Positions 42,124 through 49,282 of a DNA stretch of 64,000 nt are shown here, one piece after another (within the stretch, counting starts at the first letter, position 1; the number at the start of each line of letters is the position of its first letter). Below the pieces are notes generated by a model that was not told the origin of the DNA, did not search any database, and worked only from the letters and a program-made list of their open reading frames with translations. The DNA is from Streptomyces sp. ML-6. GTDB taxonomy: Bacteria; Actinomycetota; Actinomycetes; Streptomycetales; Streptomycetaceae. The stretch is from NCBI RefSeq assembly GCF_030116705.1, contig NZ_JAOTIK010000005.1, positions 1 through 64,000 on the forward strand, read 5' to 3'. A program made the translations under genes and the position numbers.

Positions 42124-42149
42124 CCTCGTATAATTTCCCTTATACGAGG
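42124..42149. promoter_or_regulatory. AT-containing perfect dyad upstream of small gene cluster
   Basis: CCTCGTATAA and TTATACGAGG are perfect 10-bp arms around TTTCCC, in the gap between the HNH gene and the next operon. It may be an operator or a terminator-like hairpin; there is no T-run. Confidence 0.4.
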
Positions 42150-42221
42150 CTGGTTGTCCTGGAGCGATTCTCCGCCGGGGGACAGGTAGCCGCGCACGGC
42201 CGCGAACCGAATGGAGATGCA

Positions 42222-42554
42222 GTGACGGAGCCCCTGCCGGACCGGACGGCCGAGACCGCCGCCTGGCTGCGCGAGACGATCGCCAACACCCCGGACGACG
42301 AGGCACCCGAGCTGCGCAAGGCGGTGCTGCGGATCCTCGACCTGTACACGGCGGCCTCCGCCCAGGCCCGGCGCGACGACAGCTTCCTGCAGGGGTGGGC
42401 AATGAACTTCGACCTCGAGGGCTTCACACTGCCCAACGAGAGCGGCGCGCGGACCTTGCTGCCCGGCCTCACGGCTGCCATCCACCAACTCGCCCTGGCG
42501 TACGCCGACGACGAGCCGCCGCGCCACCTCGTCGGCCTGCCCACTCCCGAGTGA
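42222..42554 (+). CDS. Hypothetical helical protein
   Basis: A 110-residue mostly helical protein (TAETAAWLRETIANTPDDEA, LRKAVLRILDLYTAASAQAR) of unknown function. GTG start after GGAGATGCA; the stop overlaps the next GTG. First gene of the unit leading to the tyrosine recombinases. Confidence 0.6.
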   Translation: MTEPLPDRTAETAAWLRETIANTPDDEAPELRKAVLRILDLYTAASAQARRDDSFLQGWAMNFDLEGFTLPNESGARTLLPGLTAAIHQLALAYADDEPPRHLVGLPTPE

Positions 42555-43077
42555 AGGGCGCCGACGAGATGAGCGACGCGACCACCGCGCTCCAGGCGGC
42601 CGAGCACGCCGGCCGGTGGAAGGCCGACCACGGACAGGCCCCGCACTACACCCGGGCCGTACTCGGCGAATGGACCTGCCTCGCCTGCCCGTTGGGCGAC
42701 TGCGACTGGCACCACGACAATCCCGCCGCTCAGCCGAGCGACCCGGCGCTGCTGGAGGGAAAGGTACGCGAGCACCTGGCGGACCACGACGTGGTCGACG
42801 TCGTGCGCTCGCTGCAGGCCGCCCGGGACGCCAGCGTTGCCGTGCGCGAGTCCAACGACCGCGCCTGGGACGCCGTCAACCTTCACCGGCTCCGCGCTGT
42901 GCACCGCGGCGAGCACGCCTACAGCGACCCGGTCGGGCAGATGCTCTCTGCCGCGCTGGTCGGCACCGCCGAGCACGAGGACGTGCGCCGCGAGGTGACC
43001 GAGCTGAGCCCGGCGTGGCCGGCGCCCGGGACATCGCCTCCGTACCGGCGTCCCGGCGAACCGGCGCGCAGCCATGA
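42551..43077 (+). pseudogene. Hypothetical protein, probably frameshifted near 43010-43025
   Basis: The frame from GTG 42551 encodes ~155 good residues (CLACPLGDCDWHHDNPAAQP zinc-like knuckle; VRSLQAARDASVAVRES). After about 43010 its third-position GC falls, while a neighbouring frame takes over with high GC3 (ARDIASVPASRRTGAQP) and ends in a TGA overlapping the next ATG at 43074. A one-base change around CGCCCGGG would explain this. The unshifted frame otherwise runs to 43336. It could be a real mutation or an assembly error. Confidence 0.45.
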
Positions 43078-43304
43078 GCGCGGTACGGGCGACGCACCGG
43101 TGCGACGAGCTGTGCCGCTGTCCGGTCCACGGCAGCCGGTTGTATTACTGGCCCGCGGGTGCCCTGCACGCCTGCCAGGACCCCAACTGCCGCCACGCCC
43201 AAGGCATCTCCGCCGTGGCGCTGGCGGCGGCCGACCCCGGAACGGACCGACATCCTCGCCTGGGCCCGCGCGGAAGGGGCCCGGAGCGTCGGCACTCACG
43301 CTGA
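43074..43304 (+). CDS. Small Cys-rich protein, end uncertain
   Basis: Starts in an ATGA overlap. HRCDELCRCPVHGSRLYYW and CQDPNCRHAQGI give a clear zinc-binding pattern. Codon quality drops after ~43225 (GACCCCGG), where another frame reads ERTDILAWARAEGARSVG, so a second one-base shift may have altered the end. Function unknown. Confidence 0.45.
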   Translation: MSAVRATHRCDELCRCPVHGSRLYYWPAGALHACQDPNCRHAQGISAVALAAADPGTDRHPRLGPRGRGPERRHSR

Positions 43305-43411
43305 CGGGCGCGGTGTGCCGCCCAACACACCGCTAACCCCCACAAACAGTGATCAACTAGGTGTACGGCGCTTCTCCCGGCGCCGCCCGCTCCCGAAAGG
43401 CTGCTCCGTCC

Positions 43412-44623
43412 ATGTCCGTCGTCCCCGCCCTGCCCGCGGGCTCCGGTGTCGTCGAGCCCCCGGCCCCGGCCGTCGACCTTGAGGAGGTCGTCGAAGGCGA
43501 ACTCGTCGATGACGACGAGCTGCTGCCGGCCACGGCCGCGCCCGCCAAGCCCCTGGTGGACCAGCACACGATCCTCTACCCCGGCCAGGCCATGCCGACC
43601 GCCGAGGACGGTCCGCGGTACACCCGGCGGGACTACGAGGTGTCCGAGGAGACCGCCCGGCGTCTGGAGGAGGAGTCGGCGCCGCACAACACCGACCGGA
43701 ACTACCGCAACCAGCGGCGTCTTTTCGCGGAGTGGTGCGACGGGATGGGCCGGGTGGCACGGCCGTGCACCACGGCGACGTACGTGGAGTACTGCGCGCA
43801 CCTGATCGCGAAGGAGATGGCGCCGAACAGCATCAGTACGTACCTGTCGGCCGTCCGGACGTGGATGCCCGACGACAAGAAGCCGGGCACCAGCCTGGCC
43901 AGGGCGATGCTGCGCGAGTACCGGAAGAACTGGAGCAAGCGCAAGCGGGTCAAGAAGGCCCCACCGATCACGGCCGCCATGGCCCGGGCGATGGTCGACA
44001 CCTGCGATCTGCGCCACCCCATCGGCCTGCGCGACCGGTTCGTGATCCTCGTCGGCCGCAAGGCCCTGAACCGGCGCAGCGAGCTGAAGCAGCTGGAGGT
44101 GGCCGACCTTCTGGTCGAAGACGGCGGTGTGGCGGAGTGGGTGGCCTACTCCAAGACCGACCAGGACGCGGTCGGCGAGGAGACCTGGGTGCCGGCCGAC
44201 GCCGACGACCCCCGGTACGACCCGGTGGCAGCCACCCGGGACTGGCTCAACCTCCTGCACCGCCTCGGCGTTGACGAGGGCCCGGTGCTGCGCGCCCTCA
44301 CCGTGGCGGGCACCCTGCAGTCCCGGGCGACCGCCACGGTGTCCGGCGACTCCGTCAGCGGCGACGCGATCAACGACTGGATCCGCGGCCGCGCGTTCGC
44401 CGCCGGGTTGCCTAACTGGCAGGACGTCACCTCGCACGGGCTGCGCCGCGGCGGTGCCCAGGAGATCGCGGACGCGGGCGGCGACCCAACGAAGCAGGGC
44501 CGGTGGAAGGCCGGATCGGCCGTCGTGAAGCGGGAGTACCTGGACCGCGCCCAGTCGAGGGCGGAGAATCCGTGGCTGAAGGTTGCGGCGAAGCGCCGTG
44601 CCGCAGCAGAGGAGCAAGGGTGA
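43412..44623 (+). CDS. Tyrosine recombinase/integrase
   Basis: A 403-residue protein. The disordered acidic N-terminus precedes a SAM-like core-binding domain (DRNYRNQRRLFAEWCDG, TATYVEYCAHLIAKEMA). The catalytic domain has Arg in ALNRRSELKQLEVADL, the HxxR pair in SHGLRRGGAQEIADAGG, Trp in GRWKAGSAVV and the nucleophile Tyr in KREYLDRAQ. All catalytic positions are present. It is coupled (GTGA) to a second recombinase-like gene and lies inside the 34-bp inverted repeats. It could integrate the element, resolve multimers or invert DNA. Confidence 0.85.
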   Translation: MSVVPALPAGSGVVEPPAPAVDLEEVVEGELVDDDELLPATAAPAKPLVDQHTILYPGQAMPTAEDGPRYTRRDYEVSEETARRLEEESAPHNTDRNYRNQRRLFAEWCDGMGRVARPCTTATYVEYCAHLIAKEMAPNSISTYLSAVRTWMPDDKKPGTSLARAMLREYRKNWSKRKRVKKAPPITAAMARAMVDTCDLRHPIGLRDRFVILVGRKALNRRSELKQLEVADLLVEDGGVAEWVAYSKTDQDAVGEETWVPADADDPRYDPVAATRDWLNLLHRLGVDEGPVLRALTVAGTLQSRATATVSGDSVSGDAINDWIRGRAFAAGLPNWQDVTSHGLRRGGAQEIADAGGDPTKQGRWKAGSAVVKREYLDRAQSRAENPWLKVAAKRRAAAEEQG

Positions 44624-45699
44624 CCCCGAAGCAGTACGGCGCCCCGTCGGTCCGGCAGCTTGCCGCGGTGGTCGACGGGATGGCCGGGCAGGTGTCGGAG
44701 GGCCGGCTGCGGCAGTTGCGGATGGTGGTCGGGATGTTCGACCGGGCTGTGGGACGGGACGAGATGCCGGGCCGGGCGTCCCGGACCGCGGCCCAGTTGT
44801 TCACGTGGGCTGCGCTGCGCCCGTTCTGGGACCTGGCAGTGGACGGGCAGTTGCGGCACTGGGAGAAGGATGCCGGGAAACCGTTGCCGGAGTGGACGCA
44901 ACGGATCGTGCGGGACTGCTTGAAAATCCTGGCCTGTGAGGTCCTGCCCGCAGGGAAGGCGGTGCGGTTGCCGTCGATCGCGAACCCGGAGCCGAAGGCC
45001 ACGGTGGGCGGGCGGTCGCTGGATGCCTTGTACCGGGGGATGGTGGACCTGGCCGGGCAGGGGCCGCTGGAGCGGGACGGGACGGCCTTGTCGTACGAGG
45101 ACCGGACCCGGCTGCTTGCGATCGTGGCGGTGATGCTGGACGCGGCCCCACGATCGGGGGAGCTGGCGGCGCAGTCTCTGTCCGACCTCGCCCCGGGTGA
45201 GACGGCGGTGGCGGTGCGCCGGCAGCAGCAGAAGGCTCCCCCGAACCGGGTCGAGGAGATCGCCGCCCTGGCTGAGGTGGGGACGGAGGCGGCCCGGTCA
45301 GTGCTGGGTGGTTGGGTGGAGCGGGTGTCGGAGGGGACCCGGCAGCGTGTCCTGGCCGCGGTCGCCGAGCTGGAGCCGTTGCCGGAGGTCGAGTGGTACC
45401 CGCTGCGTGAGGGTTCCCGGGTGGCGGTGCGCCGCTGGTTGAAGGTGCGGCAGGGCCTGGTGGAGTCGTTGCCGCTGGAGGGTGCGAAGACGGCGTTGTG
45501 GGTGTCGTTGGTGCCGTCGAAGGCCGGCCCGCCGGGTGTGCCGCTGCGGGCGCAGGGGTTGCGGCAGGCGTACGCGCGGGGCATCACGGCGTTGAACTGG
45601 GTGATGGCCGGGCAGTATGGGTGGGAGCCGTTGCCGACGACGATGGAGCAGATCCGGCGGTCCGTCGAGGCGGTGCCGGTGGAGGAGCCTCCGGTGTGA
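44620..45699 (+). CDS. Second recombinase-like protein, degenerate catalytic set
   Basis: A 359-residue protein with the same two-part layout: N-terminal helical domain (RQLRMVVGMFDRAVGRDEM) and a C-terminal part with AVMLDAAPRSGELAAQSLSD, which matches the recombinase Arg-I box, then VRRWLKVRQGLVESL and a final LRAQGLRQAYARGITALN. The HxxR His and a convincing C-terminal Tyr nucleophile are not seen, so it is probably an accessory or architectural partner of the upstream recombinase. Confidence 0.55.
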   Translation: MTPKQYGAPSVRQLAAVVDGMAGQVSEGRLRQLRMVVGMFDRAVGRDEMPGRASRTAAQLFTWAALRPFWDLAVDGQLRHWEKDAGKPLPEWTQRIVRDCLKILACEVLPAGKAVRLPSIANPEPKATVGGRSLDALYRGMVDLAGQGPLERDGTALSYEDRTRLLAIVAVMLDAAPRSGELAAQSLSDLAPGETAVAVRRQQQKAPPNRVEEIAALAEVGTEAARSVLGGWVERVSEGTRQRVLAAVAELEPLPEVEWYPLREGSRVAVRRWLKVRQGLVESLPLEGAKTALWVSLVPSKAGPPGVPLRAQGLRQAYARGITALNWVMAGQYGWEPLPTTMEQIRRSVEAVPVEEPPV

Positions 45700-45703
45700 A
45701 CGT

Positions 45704-45737
45704 CAGAGGCCCCGGTGCTGTAGCTTCCGGGGCTCTG
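45704..45737. terminator. Bidirectional hairpin terminator after recombinases
   Basis: CAGAGGCCCCGG and CCGGGGCTCTG pair with one bulge around an 11-nt loop, 5 nt after the stop of the second recombinase gene and 6 nt beyond the stop of a minus-strand small gene. Confidence 0.7.
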
Positions 45738-45742
45738 TCACA

Positions 45743-45865
45743 TCACAGAGAGGTGAGGTACTCGTAGAGGCTCTTTGCCGCCTCCCACAGCGCACGTGCG
45801 GTCAAGTTAATGGCCACGCGGCGTACGAAGCTCGCCTTCTGCTTCTCGGGTTCCTGGTTCTTCAA
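45743..45865 (-). CDS. Small basic protein with TTG start (40 aa)
   Basis: AAAGGAGG lies 8 nt before TTG 45865. The product (KNQEPEKQKASFVRRVAINL, then ARALWEAAKSLYEYLTSL) is basic then helical and looks protein-like. An ATG 4 nt upstream is in another frame and stops after 20 codons. End of the minus-strand operon that begins at 47538. Confidence 0.4.
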   Translation of the reverse strand: MKNQEPEKQKASFVRRVAINLTARALWEAAKSLYEYLTSL

Positions 45866-46065
45866 CCATTCGTCCTCCTTTCCTAGAGTGCCCCGGCCGT
45901 TCTCGGGGCCTTTTGGCCTCTATCCGGCGTCGGTTGCTCAGGAAAGGGTGATGCGTGGTGGATCCTACCTGTCCCCGTTGGGGTGCGGGAGGGCTCTCGA
46001 CGGGCGGTCAGAACAGGTTGCCCGTACGGTCGGTGTGAGTGCCCTGACAGGACGGCGCTCTTTGG

Positions 46066-46105
46066 GTTGGCCCCGCGGTCACTTCGCACGTTCCGCGGGG
46101 CCAAC
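46066..46105. terminator. Hairpin terminator
   Basis: GTTGGCCCCGCGG and CCGCGGGGCCAAC are perfect 13-bp arms around a 14-nt loop, just beyond the stop of the minus-strand gene at 46118. Confidence 0.65.
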
Positions 46106-46117
46106 CTCTATGTCAGG

Positions 46118-46294
46118 TCAGAGCATCCACGGCTGCCCAGTGATCAGCCAGATGATGGCGGCCCCGATGAGGGTGGAGACCAGTTTCCAGGGAACGTTGA
46201 GGCGGACATTGAGGCGGGCGTTGAACTCCACGTCCGGCCGCTGGTCCTCTCGCTTCGTGGAGGGCTTGTTCCGGGCTGTTGTGCGCTTGCTCAT
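46118..46294 (-). CDS. Small membrane-anchored basic protein
   Basis: A 58-residue protein: basic N-terminus (SKRTTARNKPSTKREDQRP) and a C-terminal hydrophobic helix (LVSTLIGAAIIWLITGQPW). AGGAG lies 7 nt before ATG 46294. Unknown function; a single-pass inner membrane protein. Confidence 0.6.
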   Translation of the reverse strand: MSKRTTARNKPSTKREDQRPDVEFNARLNVRLNVPWKLVSTLIGAAIIWLITGQPWML

Positions 46295-46484
46295 GGTGCT
46301 GCTCCTGTGTCCGTGCCGCACGGGTGGTGTGGCGTGTGGCGGCACTTTGGAACAGGTGAGGGTTAGCCGCGCAACTCGGCTTTGACCTGCGGTTTTCTGG
46401 TTTGCGCGGGCGTCTATCACGTCGGGGGGTTAGTCGCGCAAGCCCCAGTTCTGTGATCGCCCGGGCACCGGTGGTGACGGGATC

Positions 46485-46682
46485 TCAGGTGCCGGGAAGG
46501 TGGTCCTGGTCGATGTGGTGCTCGGGGGCGGGCCCTGGCCGGCGTTCGGGGTCGCAGTCAGGTCCGTACCCGATGAGGCGGGACTGGGTGCGGGTGAGTT
46601 CGCGGCCGCAGCGTCGGCAGTAGCGGTGCCGGTAGCCGGTGGGGGTGTCGACGAGCGTGGGTTGGTGCGCGTCTCGGTCCAT
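46485..46682 (-). CDS. DUF6011-like zinc-knuckle protein
   Basis: A 65-residue protein with YCRRCGRELTRTQSRLIGYG followed by PDCDPE, the C-x2-C...C pattern of the DUF6011 family found on many Streptomyces phages and plasmids. Likely a structural zinc protein of unknown role. Confidence 0.65.
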   Translation of the reverse strand: MDRDAHQPTLVDTPTGYRHRYCRRCGRELTRTQSRLIGYGPDCDPERRPGPAPEHHIDQDHLPGT

Positions 46683-46808
46683 GGGGGCAGTGTCCTGGAA
46701 GTGGTGGCGGGGTGGCGAGTTCGCGAACTACACTGCGTGTGCGCGATTACTGTGACTTGGAAGGCCACCACCCTGGTTCAGGGCGGTGGCCTTTGTCGTG
46801 AGTAGGGG

Positions 46809-47114
46809 TCAGTCCGTGTCGCAGATGCATGCCTCGTGGGGGAACCAGCACGGGCGGGGATGCGCCTTGGACGCGTCACGTGCAGCGATCATGGCGTTGA
46901 TCTCGTCGTCGGTGAGGCCCTTGGCGAGGCGGTAGCTTTCGCGCCAGTAGTCGGCCTCCATGTACTGGTCGTCCGCGTCGGAGCGGGCACGCACGGCCTC
47001 TGCCAGAAGGTCGCGGGCGTCTTCTCGCGAGAGGCCACCCGGACGGTTGATGGCGGCTTCGATCGTGGCGAGTCGGGCGGCGTTCATGGGCTGAGTGGTT
47101 GTCTGGGGGTCCAT
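46809..47114 (-). CDS. Hypothetical protein
   Basis: A 101-residue mostly helical protein (AARLATIEAAINRPGGLSRE, DARDLLAEAVRARSDADDQY) ending in a short Cys-rich tail (CWFPHEACICDTD). Seven bases after the WYL-like gene in the same operon. Unknown function. Confidence 0.6.
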   Translation of the reverse strand: MDPQTTTQPMNAARLATIEAAINRPGGLSREDARDLLAEAVRARSDADDQYMEADYWRESYRLAKGLTDDEINAMIAARDASKAHPRPCWFPHEACICDTD

Positions 47115-47121
47115 GGCTCTC

Positions 47122-47538
47122 CTAGGCGGCGAGGCTGGTGTCGGCCTGGATCAGAATGCGCGGGATGTAGTCGGCGTCGTCCTGGTCGCGGGCGAGCTCG
47201 TAGAAGAACAGGGCCTGCGCGTCCGTGGTCGGCGCGGGGGTGGGGCGGACGTACTTGGTGGGCTCGGGCCGGTCGAGGACGTAGGCGATTCGGTGGGTGG
47301 TGTAGGCGAGCACGCCGGACAGGTGGAACTGGCGCTCCTCGCCGCGGAGGCGGCACATGGCGACGATGACGATGCCGCCGGCGCGGGTGGTGCGGATCTC
47401 GTGCACTTCGATGGTCCGCACGGTGGGTTCGGCTTCTCCGGGCTTGAGGTAGGTGATCGTGACGGCGGTGCGCCGGTCCAGGGAGCGGTAGAGGTCGGCG
47501 AGGGTCTTGGTGGTGGTCTGCTGGTTGGTGTGCTTCAT
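47122..47538 (-). CDS. WYL-like domain protein
   Basis: A 138-residue protein. TAVTITYLKPGEAEPTVRTI, EVHEIRTTRAGGIVIVAMCR and RGEERQFHLSGVLAYT follow the strand order and spacing of WYL domains (small SH3-like ligand or nucleic-acid sensors). There is no HTH, so it is a stand-alone WYL protein. First gene of the minus-strand operon; its promoter region carries the palindromic operators at 47587-47653. Confidence 0.6.
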   Translation of the reverse strand: MKHTNQQTTTKTLADLYRSLDRRTAVTITYLKPGEAEPTVRTIEVHEIRTTRAGGIVIVAMCRLRGEERQFHLSGVLAYTTHRIAYVLDRPEPTKYVRPTPAPTTDAQALFFYELARDQDDADYIPRILIQADTSLAA

Positions 47539-47586
47539 CGGTGCCCCCGCGGTGTGGTTGGTGTGTGACCACCATCCCACATTCTC

Positions 47587-47653
47587 ATTGCGTACGCAAT
47601 AGAATTGCGATACGGTGGACCCACCACCCGCCGAGCGTCATTGCGTACGCAAT
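47587..47653. promoter_or_regulatory. Paired palindromic operators and promoter
   Basis: ATTGCGTACGCAAT occurs at 47587-47600 and 47640-47653, both followed by AGAA. In the first, TTGCGT and TACGGT lie 17 bp apart as -35 and -10 for the rightward gene. Sites between divergent operons imply joint control. A close relative (CTATTGCGCACGCAATAG) is at 62061-62078. Confidence 0.6.
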
Positions 47654-47673
47654 AGAACAAGGAGGAGACTGGC

Positions 47674-48228
47674 GTGGCAAACGCCCCCCAGCGCCCGCCG
47701 AACCGCACCCGGTCCGACCGGCGCCCGCCGAGAGGACACCGACCCGTGCCCCCCAAGAACACCGACCTCCGCCCCCGCCTCACCGCAGCCGCCACCAAGC
47801 TCCGCACCCTCGGCGAACCCGACCTCGCCGAGGCCATCGACACCGTCCTCGCCCCGAACGGATGGGGCCTACTGCGCCGCTCCGACCCCGTGGCGGCCGC
47901 CTCCCTGCACCGCAACTTGGCGATGCGCATGACTGCCGAATGGCGCGAGCAGATCAAGACCCGGGCCGAGGCGGCGGGAGACAAGCTCGTCGAAGAGGTC
48001 AACGAAGGCCTGCAGAAGTACCTGGACGGCAAGTTCGTCCCCGTGGCCCCGGGGCGCAGCCCGTACGGGTCCGGGACCGAAATGGTCAACCTAAACGTCC
48101 GGGCGACGGACTCCCTGCGCGAACAGGTTGCTGAGCGGGGTGACCACTCGCCGGCCCTGGTCGCCTCCGCGTACCTGATGAGCAAGTACAAGGTCGGCCC
48201 TTACGCCCCGAAGACGGCGAAGAAGTAG
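47674..48228 (+). CDS. Putative DNA-binding (RHH-like) regulator
   Basis: A 184-residue protein with a basic Pro-rich N-terminus and two segments that resemble ribbon-helix-helix units: LAMRMTAEWREQIKTRAEAA with VEEVNEGLQKYL, and NLNVRATDSLREQVAERGDH with ALVASAYLMSKY. GTG start after AAGGAGGAG. Its promoter holds the 14-bp palindromes, so it is a candidate for the protein that binds them. Confidence 0.5.
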   Translation: MANAPQRPPNRTRSDRRPPRGHRPVPPKNTDLRPRLTAAATKLRTLGEPDLAEAIDTVLAPNGWGLLRRSDPVAAASLHRNLAMRMTAEWREQIKTRAEAAGDKLVEEVNEGLQKYLDGKFVPVAPGRSPYGSGTEMVNLNVRATDSLREQVAERGDHSPALVASAYLMSKYKVGPYAPKTAKK

Positions 48229-48236
48229 CCGCCGCC

Positions 48237-48278
48237 CCGGTGCGTGGCCTGGGAGCCGACAACTAGGCCACGCACCGG
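48237..48278 (+). terminator. Hairpin terminator
   Basis: CCGGTGCGTGGCCT and AGGCCACGCACCGG are perfect 14-bp arms around a 14-nt loop, after the regulator gene and before the ATPase gene. Confidence 0.7.
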
Positions 48279-48310
48279 CAGCACATCACGACAACCTCAC
48301 AGGAGACCTC

Positions 48311-49282
48311 ATGGCCACGGCCACCGGGGCCCCCGCCAGCAACATGGCGGCGGGCCGGACCTCGCACACCCGTTTTCAGTTCGCTCCGGCCACCAAGGAG
48401 CAGTCAAAGGCCCGTGTTGCCCTCGACGGCCCGTCCGGGTCCGGGAAGACGTACACGGCCCTGACGATCGCCTCCGCGCTCGGCTCCCGCATCGCGCTCA
48501 TTGACACGGAGCGCGGCTCGGCCAGGAAGTACGCCAACGAGTTCGCGTTCGACGTGCTGGAGCTCGCGTACTTCTCCCCGGACGACCTCGTCGAGGCGCT
48601 GGCCGCAGCTGGTGCCGCCGGGTACGACGTCGTCATCGTCGACTCTCTGTCGCACTTCTGGTCCGGGTCCGGCGGCATGCTGGAGCAGGTCGACCACGCC
48701 GCGAAGAAGGGCTTCGGCGGCAACAGCTTCGGGGGGTGGAAGGAAGCCCGCCCGATGGAGCGCCGCATGGTCGACGCCCTGGTCTCGTACCCGGGGCACG
48801 TCATCGTCACGATGCGCGCCAAGACGGACTACGTCCTGGAGACCAACGAGCACGGCAAGCAGGTGCCCCGCAAGGTCGGCATGAAGCCCGAGCAGCGCGA
48901 GGGCCTGGAGTACGAGTTCGACATCGTCGGGTCGATGGACTGGGAGAACACCCTCATCGTCACCAAGTCCCGCGCCCGGGAACTGACCGGCGTCGTGGTT
49001 CGACAGCCCGGCATCGAGTTCGGGCAGCAGATCAAGAACTGGCTGGAAGACGGTACGGCGGTCGAGCCGATCGAGGACCTCATCACGGAGGCTCTGCGTG
49101 CAGACGCCACGTTCGAGGACCTTGGTGCGCTGATGAAGAAGGTCCGGGCCCGCCGTCTGGAGGGGGCCCCGATGCTCGACCCGGCCGGTACGCCGACGAC
49201 GCTCGGCGCCCACATTCAGGAGCGCGGCAAGGTGCTGCGGAAGGCCGCACAGGACGGAAACTCGGAGAGGAGCGCCGCCTGA
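48311..49282 (+). CDS. Sak4-like RecA-fold ATPase (phage recombination)
   Basis: A 323-residue protein: Walker A GPSGSGKT (~residue 42) and Walker B YDVVIVDSLS (~residue 112) of the AAA_24/Sak4 family, single-strand annealing-linked RecA-like core proteins of phages. IVTMRAKTDYVLETNEHGKQ and VGSMDWENTLIVTKSRAREL complete the core. Stop overlaps the methyltransferase start, tying recombination to modification in one operon. Confidence 0.8.
   Translation: MATATGAPASNMAAGRTSHTRFQFAPATKEQSKARVALDGPSGSGKTYTALTIASALGSRIALIDTERGSARKYANEFAFDVLELAYFSPDDLVEALAAAGAAGYDVVIVDSLSHFWSGSGGMLEQVDHAAKKGFGGNSFGGWKEARPMERRMVDALVSYPGHVIVTMRAKTDYVLETNEHGKQVPRKVGMKPEQREGLEYEFDIVGSMDWENTLIVTKSRARELTGVVVRQPGIEFGQQIKNWLEDGTAVEPIEDLITEALRADATFEDLGALMKKVRARRLEGAPMLDPAGTPTTLGAHIQERGKVLRKAAQDGNSERSAA

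Noticed and set aside
46361..46445. Iterons GGTTAG(C/T)CGCGCAA
   Set aside because: Only two copies 65 bp apart plus a weak third; too few to support an origin or operator call.
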